Program-made: the position numbers and the translations under genes
Part shown: piece by piece, positions 34,716 to 42,028 of the stretch
Layout of the letters: every line of letters starts with the position of its first letter
Numbering within the stretch: position 1 is the stretch's first letter
The notes under the pieces: generated by a model
Databases searched by the model: none
Told to the model about the DNA's origin: nothing
What the model saw: the letters and a program-made list of their open reading frames with translations, nothing else
DNA from: an uncultured Pseudobutyrivibrio sp.
GTDB lineage: Bacteria > Bacillota > Clostridia > Lachnospirales > Lachnospiraceae
Assembly (NCBI GenBank): GCA_946403965.1
Contig: CAMJBT010000026.1
Coordinates: 1-42,028 of the forward strand
DNA length: 42,028 nucleotides
Direction of reading: 5' to 3'

Positions 34716-34743
34716 ATTATAGATTTCACAAAATTACCAACAA
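34716..34743 (-). promoter_or_regulatory. Promoter of the permease-GH30 operon
   Basis: Minus strand: -35 TTGTTG, 16-bp spacer, -10 TATAAT. The weak -35 overlaps the end of the conserved 44-bp element, the arrangement of an activator-dependent promoter. Confidence 0.6.
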
Positions 34744-34782
34744 GCGATTATACTGCTGCAAAAAGAGTCGATTTTGCTTTTT
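34739..34782. repeat. Conserved regulatory element, copy 1 (permease/AraC intergenic region)
   Basis: This element matches 35 of 44 positions, without gaps, with 37616-37659 upstream of the GH5 gene. Read on the minus strand it has GCA boxes 21 bp apart, two helical turns, as in AraC-family sites. It ends in the -35 of the permease promoter and also covers the -35 of the divergent AraC promoter. Confidence 0.7.
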
Positions 34783-34801
34783 ATAAGATTTGTAGTATAA
34801 T
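34774..34801 (+). promoter_or_regulatory. Promoter of the AraC regulator gene
   Basis: -35 TTGCTT, 16-bp spacer, -10 TATAAT. The -35 lies inside the conserved element, so autoregulation is likely. The leader is about 47 nt. Confidence 0.6.
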
Positions 34802-34854
34802 GTCCCAAACGCCTGTTTAATCAGGTCGTTATTGATTTATTTAAGGGGTTAATA

Positions 34855-35709
34855 ATGGAGAAAAAAACGAAAGCAAATCATGAAAGTGATCGAATTACAG
34901 ATGGATTTGACATATTCTTTTGGATTTTCAATGATCCTAGTAGCTATGTTTCAACCCACTGGCATACAGCTATCGAAATTCACTACATATTAGAAGGCTC
35001 AGTAGAAATCTACCTTCCAAATCAGACCCACTATCTAGAGTCTGGAGATATTGCACTTATAGATTCCACAGTCTTACATTCTATAAAATCGGGACATGGA
35101 AATAAGGCTATATTAATTCAAATTCCCTACCCTCTTCTGTCCAGATACATACCAAACTTTGATGAAATGCTTTTTTCTTTTGATACCAAGTCAGAGGATC
35201 CAGATATTGTATCGAAAAAGAAAGCTCTTATAAAAATTATCAATAGAATGAAGAAGTTATTTGAGGATAAACCAGACGGAGGTATACTGAAATTCAACAG
35301 TCTTATTTTTGATTTAATGTATCATCTATATCACGATTTTTCTCACCCAAAGGATTCCGAACAGCTTCTTTTGGAAAAGAAGAGCTTTGACAGAATAAAG
35401 ACAATCATGAAATACACAAACGATCACTACAATGAGCCAATTTCAATCCCTGAAATTGCATCAATTGTGGCCTTAAACGAAGATTATTTCTGCCATTTCT
35501 TCAAAAAGAATTTAGGCATCACATACCTGCAATATTTAAATGAGCTTAGAATGTCACATATACACCAGGAGCTTCTTTCTACAGATATACCTCTAGGGGA
35601 ACTATTAGAAAAGCACGGCTTCTCGAACTATAAAGTATTTCGAAGAATGTTTCAGGAACAGTTTGGTACCACACCGGCCCAATACAGAAAGTTAAACAAG
35701 AAAAAATGA
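34855..35709 (+). CDS. AraC-family transcription regulator
   Basis: The 284-residue protein has an N-terminal cupin-like sugar-sensing domain at about 25-90 (HWHTAIEIHYILEGSVEIYL; LESGDIALIDSTVLHSI). The C-terminal AraC DNA-binding domain at about 183-284 has two helix-turn-helix units (ISIPEIASIVALNEDYFCHFF and IPLGELLEKHGFSNYKVFRRMF) and the closing FGTTPAQYRK. It is divergent from the permease operon and convergent with GH5. It is the natural candidate for binding the two 44-bp elements at 34739-34782 and 37616-37659. The start follows AAGGGG. Confidence 0.95.
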   Translation: MEKKTKANHESDRITDGFDIFFWIFNDPSSYVSTHWHTAIEIHYILEGSVEIYLPNQTHYLESGDIALIDSTVLHSIKSGHGNKAILIQIPYPLLSRYIPNFDEMLFSFDTKSEDPDIVSKKKALIKIINRMKKLFEDKPDGGILKFNSLIFDLMYHLYHDFSHPKDSEQLLLEKKSFDRIKTIMKYTNDHYNEPISIPEIASIVALNEDYFCHFFKKNLGITYLQYLNELRMSHIHQELLSTDIPLGELLEKHGFSNYKVFRRMFQEQFGTTPAQYRKLNKKK

Positions 35710-35722
35710 CATTTCTCATAAT

Positions 35723-35760
35723 AGAAAATGGCTAGCATCTTTCGATACTAGCCATTTTCT
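35723..35760. terminator. Bidirectional terminator between AraC and GH5 genes
   Basis: The 13-bp stem AGAAAATGGCTAG and its complement contains an inner ATC-GAT extension and TTTC loop. It has T-rich sequence on the plus strand and serves both convergent genes. Confidence 0.8.
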
Positions 35761-35782
35761 CAAGCCGAGCCACATGAATTCA

Positions 35783-37552
35783 CTACTTTATAAAATTAAC
35801 ATGGAAGCATTCCCAAAGTTGAATGCTATCACTATCTGCCTTCAGTACACATTTTCCATCATCTGTAATATCAGCCTTTACATATTTATCATTAGCTTTT
35901 GATTTAAAGGCATATTGTCCATCTGAAACCTTGATAATTTCATACTTCTCCCAACCTTGAATCTTTTCACTTCTAGCCAAAAGCTGATTGTTCTCATCGA
36001 TTACTGAACAAATATATTTATTATTTGCACCTGACTTGAATGAATATGTGCCATCACTATTCTTTACAACAGTAATCACTTCCCATGCACCGCCAAAGGA
36101 ATCTCTAACAGCTGCCATTGGCTGTTTTCCCTCATCCTGTGCACATACCACTTTTTCATTTGCATCAGCAGTAAAATAATACTGTCCTTCTTTTAAAACA
36201 TCATCATTTGAACCAGATGGAATGTTTGAAGTATTTTTTGCAGTAAAGTATGGTTTTAGAGCATTAACAAGAGCATCATTACGCTCCGATGTTTTAACAT
36301 TTGCCCATTTACTCTTAATCTGGTCAAATGAATCTGTTTCAATATTTACTTTGTTGTTGGAGGTATGATGATATAATCCCCAATTTCCATATGAACTAAC
36401 AGTTTTGTATGTCCATGTAGTCCAGTTAAGCCCTGCATTATTTAAAAGTTCTACGCCTTGCTTCCATGCATCAATATTGTTGAAATAGCAGAACTCGCCC
36501 ATGTAGCTTGGCACATTATAGTTTGCTGCATTGATACCATCAATTTTCTTTTGCATGTTCTTTATTTGGTTGCCACCAGCATTGTCATAATCATCATAAA
36601 GATAATTGTGATATTCATACATAACATTCTGCCAGCCATATGATGATGGGTTTGGCAAATCCACCGCATCCCATGTTGCCTCCATAATAATCACATGGTT
36701 TGAATCAATTGCGCGAATGCGTTTATATGCATTATCATAAATTCCCCAAAGAAGATTTCTAAGTTCGCTATCAGACAAGCCTGAGTTGTATCTATATGTA
36801 CAATATGGCTCGTTCAATAAATCATAACCTGCCACCGCAGGATTGTCCTTATATCTTCTGGCAAGCTTTTCCCAAATTCTATAATATCTTTCCTGATTGG
36901 CTGCTGCATTCTGCCCCCAGAAAAATTGTGAAGCACCCTTTTTGTCATTACCACCGTCTACGCCAGAGTGATCACTTCCGTTCTGAGAGCCCGGCGCTCC
37001 ATGAAAATCTAGAACAACATAGATTCCACGATTGCCTGCTTCCCTAACAAACCAATCAATTCTGTCCCAGCCTTCCTTTACATCATTACCGTTTTTATCT
37101 TCTAGATTAAGATACCAAATTGGAAGTCTGATACAGTTAATTCCCATGTCTCTACAATTATCAAAATCCTGTGTTGTCCAGTACTGATCCTGATAATAAT
37201 TTACAAGCTCACGCATTTTATCGTTTCCAAAACGATTGGTAAGTGTATTATAGATGTCCATTTCACAATTCACATTTGAAGAATTGTTGGTTAAGCACAT
37301 CCAAAATTCTTGAAGCAAATAGCCACCAGCATTTGTTCCTCTTAAATAAACTACATCTCCATTACCATAATTATTTCGAAGTACCTTGCCATCAGCCTTC
37401 AAATAATCTGAATTCCCGATTTGTGATGCTTTCACCTTGTTCATCGCATCGCCCTTTCCTGTAAGAGTAGGTACCAAATTACTTGCAAACAAAATGGTAC
37501 ACATACATACAGTAGCAATTACCTTTCCCCATTTTCTTTTTTTCATTCCCAT
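35783..37552 (-). CDS. Secreted glycoside hydrolase family 5 with fascin-like beta-trefoil domain
   Basis: Predicted secreted endo- or exo-beta-glucanase of 589 residues. It has a signal peptide at about 1-31 and a GH5 barrel at about 55-440. VVLDFHGAPGSQNGSDHSG near 180 closely resembles yeast-type exo-beta-1,3-glucanases. Acid/base Glu248 lies in DLLNEP and nucleophile Glu353 in SYMGEF. A linker near 450 leads to a C-terminal trefoil of three similar segments (YYFTADANEKVV, YSFKSGANNKYICS, YAFKSKANDKYVKA) that may bind carbohydrate. No cell-wall anchor is seen. The start follows GGAG. Its promoter at 37592-37620 adjoins the second copy of the 44-bp element. Confidence 0.92.
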   Translation of the reverse strand: MGMKKRKWGKVIATVCMCTILFASNLVPTLTGKGDAMNKVKASQIGNSDYLKADGKVLRNNYGNGDVVYLRGTNAGGYLLQEFWMCLTNNSSNVNCEMDIYNTLTNRFGNDKMRELVNYYQDQYWTTQDFDNCRDMGINCIRLPIWYLNLEDKNGNDVKEGWDRIDWFVREAGNRGIYVVLDFHGAPGSQNGSDHSGVDGGNDKKGASQFFWGQNAAANQERYYRIWEKLARRYKDNPAVAGYDLLNEPYCTYRYNSGLSDSELRNLLWGIYDNAYKRIRAIDSNHVIIMEATWDAVDLPNPSSYGWQNVMYEYHNYLYDDYDNAGGNQIKNMQKKIDGINAANYNVPSYMGEFCYFNNIDAWKQGVELLNNAGLNWTTWTYKTVSSYGNWGLYHHTSNNKVNIETDSFDQIKSKWANVKTSERNDALVNALKPYFTAKNTSNIPSGSNDDVLKEGQYYFTADANEKVVCAQDEGKQPMAAVRDSFGGAWEVITVVKNSDGTYSFKSGANNKYICSVIDENNQLLARSEKIQGWEKYEIIKVSDGQYAFKSKANDKYVKADITDDGKCVLKADSDSIQLWECFHVNFIK

Positions 37553-37591
37553 TTTTCTACTCCTATGTGTTTAATTTATTTTACATAATAA

Positions 37592-37620
37592 AGAATAGAA
37601 AAACCTCAACTTTAGAACAA
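37592..37620 (-). promoter_or_regulatory. Promoter of the GH5 gene
   Basis: Minus strand: -35 TTGTTC, 17-bp spacer, -10 TATTCT. As at the permease operon, the -35 overlaps the conserved element in the same register. Confidence 0.55.
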
Positions 37621-37659
37621 GTGACTATTCTGCGATAAAATGAATCGATTTTGCTGTTT
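37616..37659. repeat. Conserved regulatory element, copy 2 (upstream of GH5)
   Basis: Second copy of the element at 34739-34782, in the same orientation. The identical core is TCGATTTTGCT at 37645-37655. The -35 box starts 3 bp before the CAAG of the element in both copies. Confidence 0.7.
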
Positions 37660-37679
37660 TTTAAATTTGAAATTAATAA

Positions 37680-38453
37680 CTATAATTCTGTTGTAAATTC
37701 ATAGTATTCGTCGTAAACAATTATGTTTACAACCGGTGAATCCCAAAATCCATGCTTTAAAGATGCATTTCCTCGTTCGTAAATATCTGAACGAATTGAA
37801 TTTTCATCTATAATAAATTCACTGCAGCATCTGGAATGACAAGTGAAGGTGTTTGTAGAATCTGTATCTTCATCAGCTTTTAAATCACCCATAATACACG
37901 GTATCACTACGCCATTTTCCAAAATCAAATCCAGGTACTGCCCCACCTCTGTATCAAATCGACTTCCAACAGCAATTAAATAGCGATTATCTAATTTCAT
38001 AAAACCATCCCTATCAGGTGTTGCCAATCGATTAATTTCTCCTGCATCTCCGTAAGTAATCATGCTAGTTCGTTCGATAGTTTTACCACCTTTATAGCTA
38101 ACAGTATTTCCTGTTGCAGGGTTTACAAAGCTGCTTGGAATTTCATATGAAACTTTATCAGTTTCTGCTGCAGTTAATGTTGCAGTTTCAGCCATAGTTG
38201 TTTTTTCTTTTTCAATTGTAGCCCCAGCCCCTTCAATAGATTCATTTATTTTTTTCTGGTCTTCAATTGATTCTTTTTCATTTTTTTCTGTATCTTGTGT
38301 CTCTTCTGTATGCTGAGCCTCATTATCCTCAATAGGCATTGCATAGCTTCTAGTATAACTCTGACAATGTAAACAAATTAATAGTGAAGTGATTAAAATT
38401 AAACAACAGGCCAGGCGGCCCGATCGAATATTAATACTATTCAATCCTTTCAT
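37680..38453 (-). CDS. Secreted protein of unknown function
   Basis: The 257 residues start with a signal peptide or signal anchor at about 12-38, followed by a Glu/Thr/Lys-rich low-complexity stretch to about 95. The C-terminal domain at about 105-257 has SFVNPATGN, RYLIAVGSRFDTEVGQYLDL, VVIPCIMGDLKADEDTDSTN and a CHSRCC cluster. It resembles secreted 3D/double-psi-barrel-like domains found near cell-wall enzymes, but this is a weak match. No catalytic residues can be named. The start follows GAGAGG. No clear terminator follows, and GH5 with its own promoter lies 127 bp on. Confidence 0.6.
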   Translation of the reverse strand: MKGLNSINIRSGRLACCLILITSLLICLHCQSYTRSYAMPIEDNEAQHTEETQDTEKNEKESIEDQKKINESIEGAGATIEKEKTTMAETATLTAAETDKVSYEIPSSFVNPATGNTVSYKGGKTIERTSMITYGDAGEINRLATPDRDGFMKLDNRYLIAVGSRFDTEVGQYLDLILENGVVIPCIMGDLKADEDTDSTNTFTCHSRCCSEFIIDENSIRSDIYERGNASLKHGFWDSPVVNIIVYDEYYEFTTEL

Positions 38454-38493
38454 GATTTATTACCTCTCTTTCACAAAGTAGCTAGTCTAACAT

Positions 38494-38529
38494 AAAAAAG
38501 ACATATAGCAAAAGCTAAATGTCTTTTTT
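38494..38529. terminator. Terminator downstream of the HAD gene
   Basis: The long stem AAAAAAGACAT plus TAGC with their complements (one mismatch, AAAA loop) has T6 on both strands. It ends the HAD transcript before the secreted-protein gene. Confidence 0.88.
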
Positions 38530-38636
38530 GTGGCACTATTCTCAATAAAAAAGAGGTTGTTACATTATCCTCAAATAGTTTTTCTTATATACTGTTTGCA
38601 TCAATGAACTATCCCAAAAATGCATTTTAAGTCTTA

Positions 38637-39137
38637 CTACATAAATCTTTCCATAACCTCTGTAGTATGCATGGAAAGAATTCCAGCTCCAAATGCCTCC
38701 ATAATTTCTGTATAGCTATCATCAATAAACATAATTTCATCCATATTAAAGCCATCACGTTCAGCAATCATTTTCATAATTAAAACCTTTTTGTGGCGGC
38801 TCTCTGTAGATATTAAATCTCCATGGTGCTCAAACACCCCAGGATAGCACTCTCGCAAGCGATTATACTTTGAATTATATTCGAATGAATTACTGCATTC
38901 AGTAAGGCCATAGACCTTCACCCCCTGTTCAAAGTGAAGCCTATCAATTAGATTCTTTACACCTCTAGGAGCCTGACATCTGATGTATGCATTGTTGTTT
39001 ATATTGTATCTTAGCCAATCTTCGGGACTCTCAAAGCCAACGACACGTTTACCATCTTCGTTGTACATTTTCAGACAAAGCAACGTATTATCTACATCCC
39101 CAAATAAGACTTTTATCTTTTTTAATTTTTCCTGCAT
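38637..39137 (-). CDS. HAD-superfamily hydrolase-like protein
   Basis: The 166 residues have HAD motif I DVDNTLL near 15, motif II in GLTECS near 78, a Lys in SRHKKV near 115 and motif IV IMFIDDSYTEI near 137. The first motif's DxD and the last DD fit a phosphatase. Only a small cap insertion is present near 30-50. The substrate is unknown. ATG 39137 follows AAGGAGG; the in-frame TTG six bases upstream is less likely. A promoter in the 96-bp gap after the Memo gene is not clear. Confidence 0.8.
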   Translation of the reverse strand: MQEKLKKIKVLFGDVDNTLLCLKMYNEDGKRVVGFESPEDWLRYNINNNAYIRCQAPRGVKNLIDRLHFEQGVKVYGLTECSNSFEYNSKYNRLRECYPGVFEHHGDLISTESRHKKVLIMKMIAERDGFNMDEIMFIDDSYTEIMEAFGAGILSMHTTEVMERFM

Positions 39138-39233
39138 TGACAACCTCCTTTATTAATATTTGACATTACACTTGTTTCACCCAATTTTTTACTTTGACCA
39201 TTTCAATTGACTCAGTAGTGCTGACGCCTTTGA

Positions 39234-40619
39234 TTATATATGTCTTATTACCTCAAATCTTTGCAGGCTGATTGGCTCATTCTCTCCAATGCCACCCTTT
39301 TGTCTTGCAATAGAAATCTGCTGATTAACAGAATTCACCCCATCCAAATCTGGGAGTAGCAAACCTCTTCTACCACCACTACTAACTATGACGCCATATC
39401 GTTTAACATCCAATTTATCTGGCGAATCAATACTCTCTGGTGCACTTAAAACATCTACATTTATTTCCAGGTCAGGGATTTCTTCCGGGCTAATAGGATT
39501 AAATCTAGTGTCTCTGGTAGATGCACTGATTGCATTTTGAATAATCTCCTCGGCCACACATTTGGTGGTAGGGAGAATTGTTCCAATACAACCTCTTAGC
39601 CTTCCAGCCTTGTGAATAGATACAAATGCCCCTGCCTGAGTTTCAAGCATTTCGTTTGGCAAATTACTTGGAAGATCAAGCACCTTTTGATTTAGGATAT
39701 AGCTCTCTAAGGATTTTCTCGCAAGCTTTACATATTCATCTGATGAGGTATTTGAGTCATTTAATGTCTCTTTTAGTTTCGCCAGATAAATATCTCTAAA
39801 ATGACGGCTTTCATCCTCGCCCGTTGGATAAAATGAGGCTATGCCATATCCAACACCGGTTACATCCTGATGTGAATATACTGTGGCATTTACTGCCTTT
39901 CCATCCAACGCTCCTGCCATAATTACAAATGAACGATGGCCACATTCTGCAGCCTTTTCGCAAAAATCATCTTTGAAATCAAACATCTCCCCAAATGATG
40001 CGTGCTTTGCCACATCCATAATTCGCTCATCATAAACAGGACCTTCCTTTGAATAACCATAAGGGCCATAGTCCTGTAGCTTGTGAGATAAATCCCCACT
40101 AGCCACGAAAACTACTCTTCTATTTGTGATACTTATCGCCTTTTGAATCATCTGACCCAAACAATAATGATCAAGTAGACCAAGACCTGATAAACCTATT
40201 CTAACAATCTTCCCACCCTTATATTTTTTTCGAATAAACCATAAAGGAACCATGGTTCCATGGTCTAGCTCAGGATCACGCTCTCCTAGAGTTCCTGCTG
40301 CAAAATCAGCTTCATATGCAATATCATTAATGGCATCTACTAACTTATCATCATACTCCTCGTCAAAAGAAACTTCTGGCGCATTAAATCTGGCAAAGGA
40401 ACCTTTTGCACCTTTTCCTGGAGAAATATGAAAATAATCAGTATACATTGTGCTATGAGGACTTGTAATGATGATAGTTTCAGGCGCAATTTTTGCTATC
40501 TCATCTGCCACTTTCTCATAAGCATCTGTAGTTTCTTGGATTTGCTTTTCGCCACCTTTTCCAACAGCTGGAACAATCAGCGGTGGATGTGGAACCATAA
40601 ATGCAGCTTCTATTGCCAT
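39234..40619 (-). CDS. amrBA: AmmeMemoRadiSam proteins A and B fused (Memo domain plus AMMECR1 domain)
   Basis: The 461-residue fusion has a Memo domain at about 1-265 (VPHPPLIVPAVGKG; SPHSTMYTDYFHIS; DHGTMVPLWFI; ASGDLSHKL) with conserved His residues of a metal-binding dioxygenase-like fold. An AMMECR1 domain at about 285-461 contains the invariant RLRGCIGT. In many genomes these are two genes or a fusion next to a radical SAM enzyme, as here. The start follows GGGGGG, 13 bp after the radical SAM stop, so they form an operon. The reaction is not known to me; the domain architecture is certain. Confidence 0.93.
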   Translation of the reverse strand: MAIEAAFMVPHPPLIVPAVGKGGEKQIQETTDAYEKVADEIAKIAPETIIITSPHSTMYTDYFHISPGKGAKGSFARFNAPEVSFDEEYDDKLVDAINDIAYEADFAAGTLGERDPELDHGTMVPLWFIRKKYKGGKIVRIGLSGLGLLDHYCLGQMIQKAISITNRRVVFVASGDLSHKLQDYGPYGYSKEGPVYDERIMDVAKHASFGEMFDFKDDFCEKAAECGHRSFVIMAGALDGKAVNATVYSHQDVTGVGYGIASFYPTGEDESRHFRDIYLAKLKETLNDSNTSSDEYVKLARKSLESYILNQKVLDLPSNLPNEMLETQAGAFVSIHKAGRLRGCIGTILPTTKCVAEEIIQNAISASTRDTRFNPISPEEIPDLEINVDVLSAPESIDSPDKLDVKRYGVIVSSGGRRGLLLPDLDGVNSVNQQISIARQKGGIGENEPISLQRFEVIRHI

Positions 40620-40632
40620 AGTCTTTTCCCCC

Positions 40633-41469
40633 CTAACAGTTTCCCGTATATACGTATCTCAAATGTTCTTCTGCTATAGTTTTTAAATGATAGATTGTCT
40701 CTACCGGCGTTGCTTCCTTATCAAGCATATGAAATCTAGGAAAAAATCTCGATATATGAAGTGGAATGTCCTTATTTAGCGCTGCAATCCAGGCACTTAA
40801 TTCATCCATTTCTTCATCGGAATCATTTTCACCAGGGATTATTAATGTGGTCAGCTCCACATGGCAATGCCTTACAGCTTCAGCAATAAAATCCATTACC
40901 ATCTTTCTATTTCCCTGCAAAACAGCTTCATAATAATAATCTGTAAATCCCTTTAAATCGATGTTCATGGCATCGATATATCGAAAAATTTCTTTTACAG
41001 TATCTACTTCTGCCATACCGTTTGAAACAATAACTGTTTTTAGGCCCTTTTCTTTCAATAGTCTTGCAGTATCTACCACATACTCATAGGAAATAAGTGG
41101 CTCATTATATGTAAATGCTACACCAATGTTTCCATTTTCTTTTTGTTCCTCTGCTATTTTTGCAAGATTTTCTGGCGAAACAAAAGTTGCCTCTCGTCTA
41201 AAAGCCTCCACTTCATCTCCCCAGGAAATATGATAGTTCTGGCAAAATGGGCATCTTAGATTACAGCCATAGTTTCCAACTGATAAAATTTTGCTTCCTG
41301 GATGAAAGCGATTTAGTGGTTTCTTTTCAATAGGATCTAAGGCTATAGATGTAAGCTTTCCGTAATTATCTGGGATAACTTTGCCATCCTTACAGGTTCT
41401 TACTTCACAAAAACCATAGCCTCCTTCACTAATATTGCATTGTCTGAAACATAGATTACATTTGGCCAT
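40633..41469 (-). CDS. amrS: AmmeMemoRadiSam system radical SAM enzyme
   Basis: The 278-residue protein has an N-terminal Cys cluster (CNLCFRQC, then GFCEVRTC) typical of this subfamily. The radical SAM motif CNLRCPFC near 72-79 binds the [4Fe-4S] cluster. FTYNEPLISYE near 123 and VIVSNGM near 150 are SAM-binding motifs. It is related to pyruvate formate-lyase activating enzymes. ATG 41469 has GAGGTG directly upstream; the GTG two codons before is part of that site. It is the first gene of the pair with the Memo-AMMECR1 fusion. Confidence 0.93.
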   Translation of the reverse strand: MAKCNLCFRQCNISEGGYGFCEVRTCKDGKVIPDNYGKLTSIALDPIEKKPLNRFHPGSKILSVGNYGCNLRCPFCQNYHISWGDEVEAFRREATFVSPENLAKIAEEQKENGNIGVAFTYNEPLISYEYVVDTARLLKEKGLKTVIVSNGMAEVDTVKEIFRYIDAMNIDLKGFTDYYYEAVLQGNRKMVMDFIAEAVRHCHVELTTLIIPGENDSDEEMDELSAWIAALNKDIPLHISRFFPRFHMLDKEATPVETIYHLKTIAEEHLRYVYTGNC

Positions 41470-41571
41470 AAGCACCTCTTATAAACCATAGGTTTTTGAT
41501 TTTTTGATTGCTTTTTCAAACTTCAATACCACTTATAATCATACCACATTACCAATGGCCCCAACATTTTT

Positions 41572-41608
41572 TATCAAAAAAGCCCAGTCCCCAAAAGAAG
41601 CTGTGCCA
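41572..41608 (-). terminator. Weak terminator-like hairpin
   Basis: The stem GCACAG with CTGGGC (one mismatch, 13-nt loop) is followed by six T on the minus strand. It lies just past the 3' end of the small frameshifted gene, which supports that gene having been real. Confidence 0.4.
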
Positions 41609-41618
41609 AACATTTTTA

Positions 41619-41877
41619 TTATAAATATTCATCAACGAATCTCTCTAACTTATCAAAAGGAATATAATTCTTAGCACCACTACAAGCTGCCGATTTATCT
41701 TTTCTTGTAAATAACAAGATCTGGATTTATTCCCTCGGTCTCATATGTGCATACCATTATAAAATCCCTATTTGCAAGAACCCCGAAACATCTGTCTCCA
41801 CAAAACTCTGACTCAAGCAATATTTCGCTTAGGAGCAATACACTCTGAATATCCGGATAGCTTATGTCTCTCTTCAT
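41619..41877 (-). pseudogene. Small gene with an apparent 1-nt frameshift
   Basis: The first frame (MKRDISYPDIQSVLLLSEIL to INPDLVIYKKR) stops at 41695. A second frame continues as DKSAACSGAKNYIPFDKLER then FVDEYL and a stop at 41619. Removing one A in the AAGAAAAG run would join them into one protein of about 87 residues ending in a natural-looking helix. No ribosome site precedes the ATG, and a TAG lies immediately upstream. It is divergent from the MerR gene. A sequencing error, a true inactivation, or a programmed shift are all possible. The family is not recognised. Confidence 0.5.
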
Positions 41878-41909
41878 CTAAAACTTTAAGTTCAATATTC
41901 AAAAAAGTG

Positions 41910-41940
41910 TTGACTCTTACGTTACATAATAGTTTATTGT
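41910..41940 (+). promoter_or_regulatory. MerR-type promoter and operator
   Basis: -35 TTGACT and -10 TATTGT are 19 bp apart, the over-long spacing that MerR regulators correct by twisting DNA. Between them lies an imperfect inverted repeat (arms like ACTCTTACGT and ACATAATAGT, 41913-41933). It precedes the MerR gene, which suggests autoregulation. Confidence 0.65.
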
Positions 41941-41964
41941 ATAATTACCACGGAGGGAAAAACA

Positions 41965-42028
41965 ATGATGACGGTAAATGAAGTAAGCAAATTAGCAGGC
42001 GTGAGTATACGCACACTGCAATACTATG
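41965..42028 (+). CDS. MerR-family regulator, 5' end only
   Basis: Starts after GGAGGG with ATG-ATG. The 21 visible codons, MMTVNEVSKLAGVSIRTLQY then Tyr, match the N-terminal MerR helix-turn-helix. The rest is beyond the window. The TTACGTTAC-containing operator upstream suggests the TipAL/Mta-like group, but the effector domain is not visible. Confidence 0.85.
   Translation, partial: MMTVNEVSKLAGVSIRTLQYY

Overview
The window looks like the chromosome of a low-GC anaerobic Firmicute of the family Lachnospiraceae, most like Butyrivibrio or Pseudobutyrivibrio. The reasons are the AT-rich sequence with strong GGAGG-type ribosome sites and TTGACA/TATAAT promoters, the conserved ispF-cysS-mrnC-rlmB-sigH block, MCP and GGDEF receptors paired with sugar-binding lipoproteins, and a carbohydrate ABC system of the type that borrows a shared ATPase. 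Almost all genes lie on the minus strand. The plus-strand exceptions are a PHP phosphatase, aroD, an AraC regulator and a MerR gene cut by the window end. I see no rRNA, tRNA, CRISPR array, prophage or insertion sequence.

Layout. 1-2.5 kb: pgk (3' end cut) and gap, separated by a terminator. 2.6-6.5 kb: a membrane diguanylate cyclase, a PHP histidinol-phosphatase-like gene, and divergent aroK/aroD. 6.5-10.5 kb: the housekeeping operon ispF-cysS-mrnC-rlmB-sigH (minus strand). 10.7-15.1 kb: DUF4349 lipoprotein, PIN-PhoH ATPase, and the Mg2+ transporter mgtE. mgtE is preceded by a leader with a 28-codon peptide, a long-range stem and an intrinsic terminator. 15.1-17.7 kb: a sugar-binding lipoprotein co-transcribed with a diguanylate cyclase. 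17.8-22.8 kb: a Lon-derived ATPase without protease domain, a membrane-anchored ECF sigma factor, and a lipoprotein in the same operon as the sigma factor. 22.8-26.5 kb: YitT-family protein and three unrecognised membrane proteins. 26.6-29.7 kb: a chemoreceptor translationally coupled to a sugar-binding lipoprotein, under a promoter whose -35 lies in a perfect inverted repeat. 29.8-37.6 kb: a carbohydrate locus with two permeases, a solute-binding protein, a cytoplasmic GH30, a divergent AraC regulator and a secreted GH5 with a fascin-like beta-trefoil. 37.7-41.5 kb: a secreted unknown protein, a HAD-type protein, and the two-gene AmmeMemoRadiSam system (fused Memo-AMMECR1 plus radical SAM enzyme). 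41.6-42.0 kb: a small frameshifted gene and the start of a MerR regulator with its operator.

How the parts work together. The carbohydrate locus reads as a beta-glucan uptake unit: GH5 outside, ABC import, GH30 inside, AraC control. A 44-bp element matching at 35 of 44 positions sits at the same distance from the -35 box of both the permease operon and GH5, so one regulator probably controls both. Two other operons pair an orphan binding protein with a membrane signalling receptor (a GGDEF protein in one, an MCP in the other), which suggests sensing rather than uptake. The most notable items are the mgtE leader, the duplicated AraC-locus element, the protease-less Lon ATPase with a Walker B Asp-to-Asn change, and the Cys-tailed IspF.
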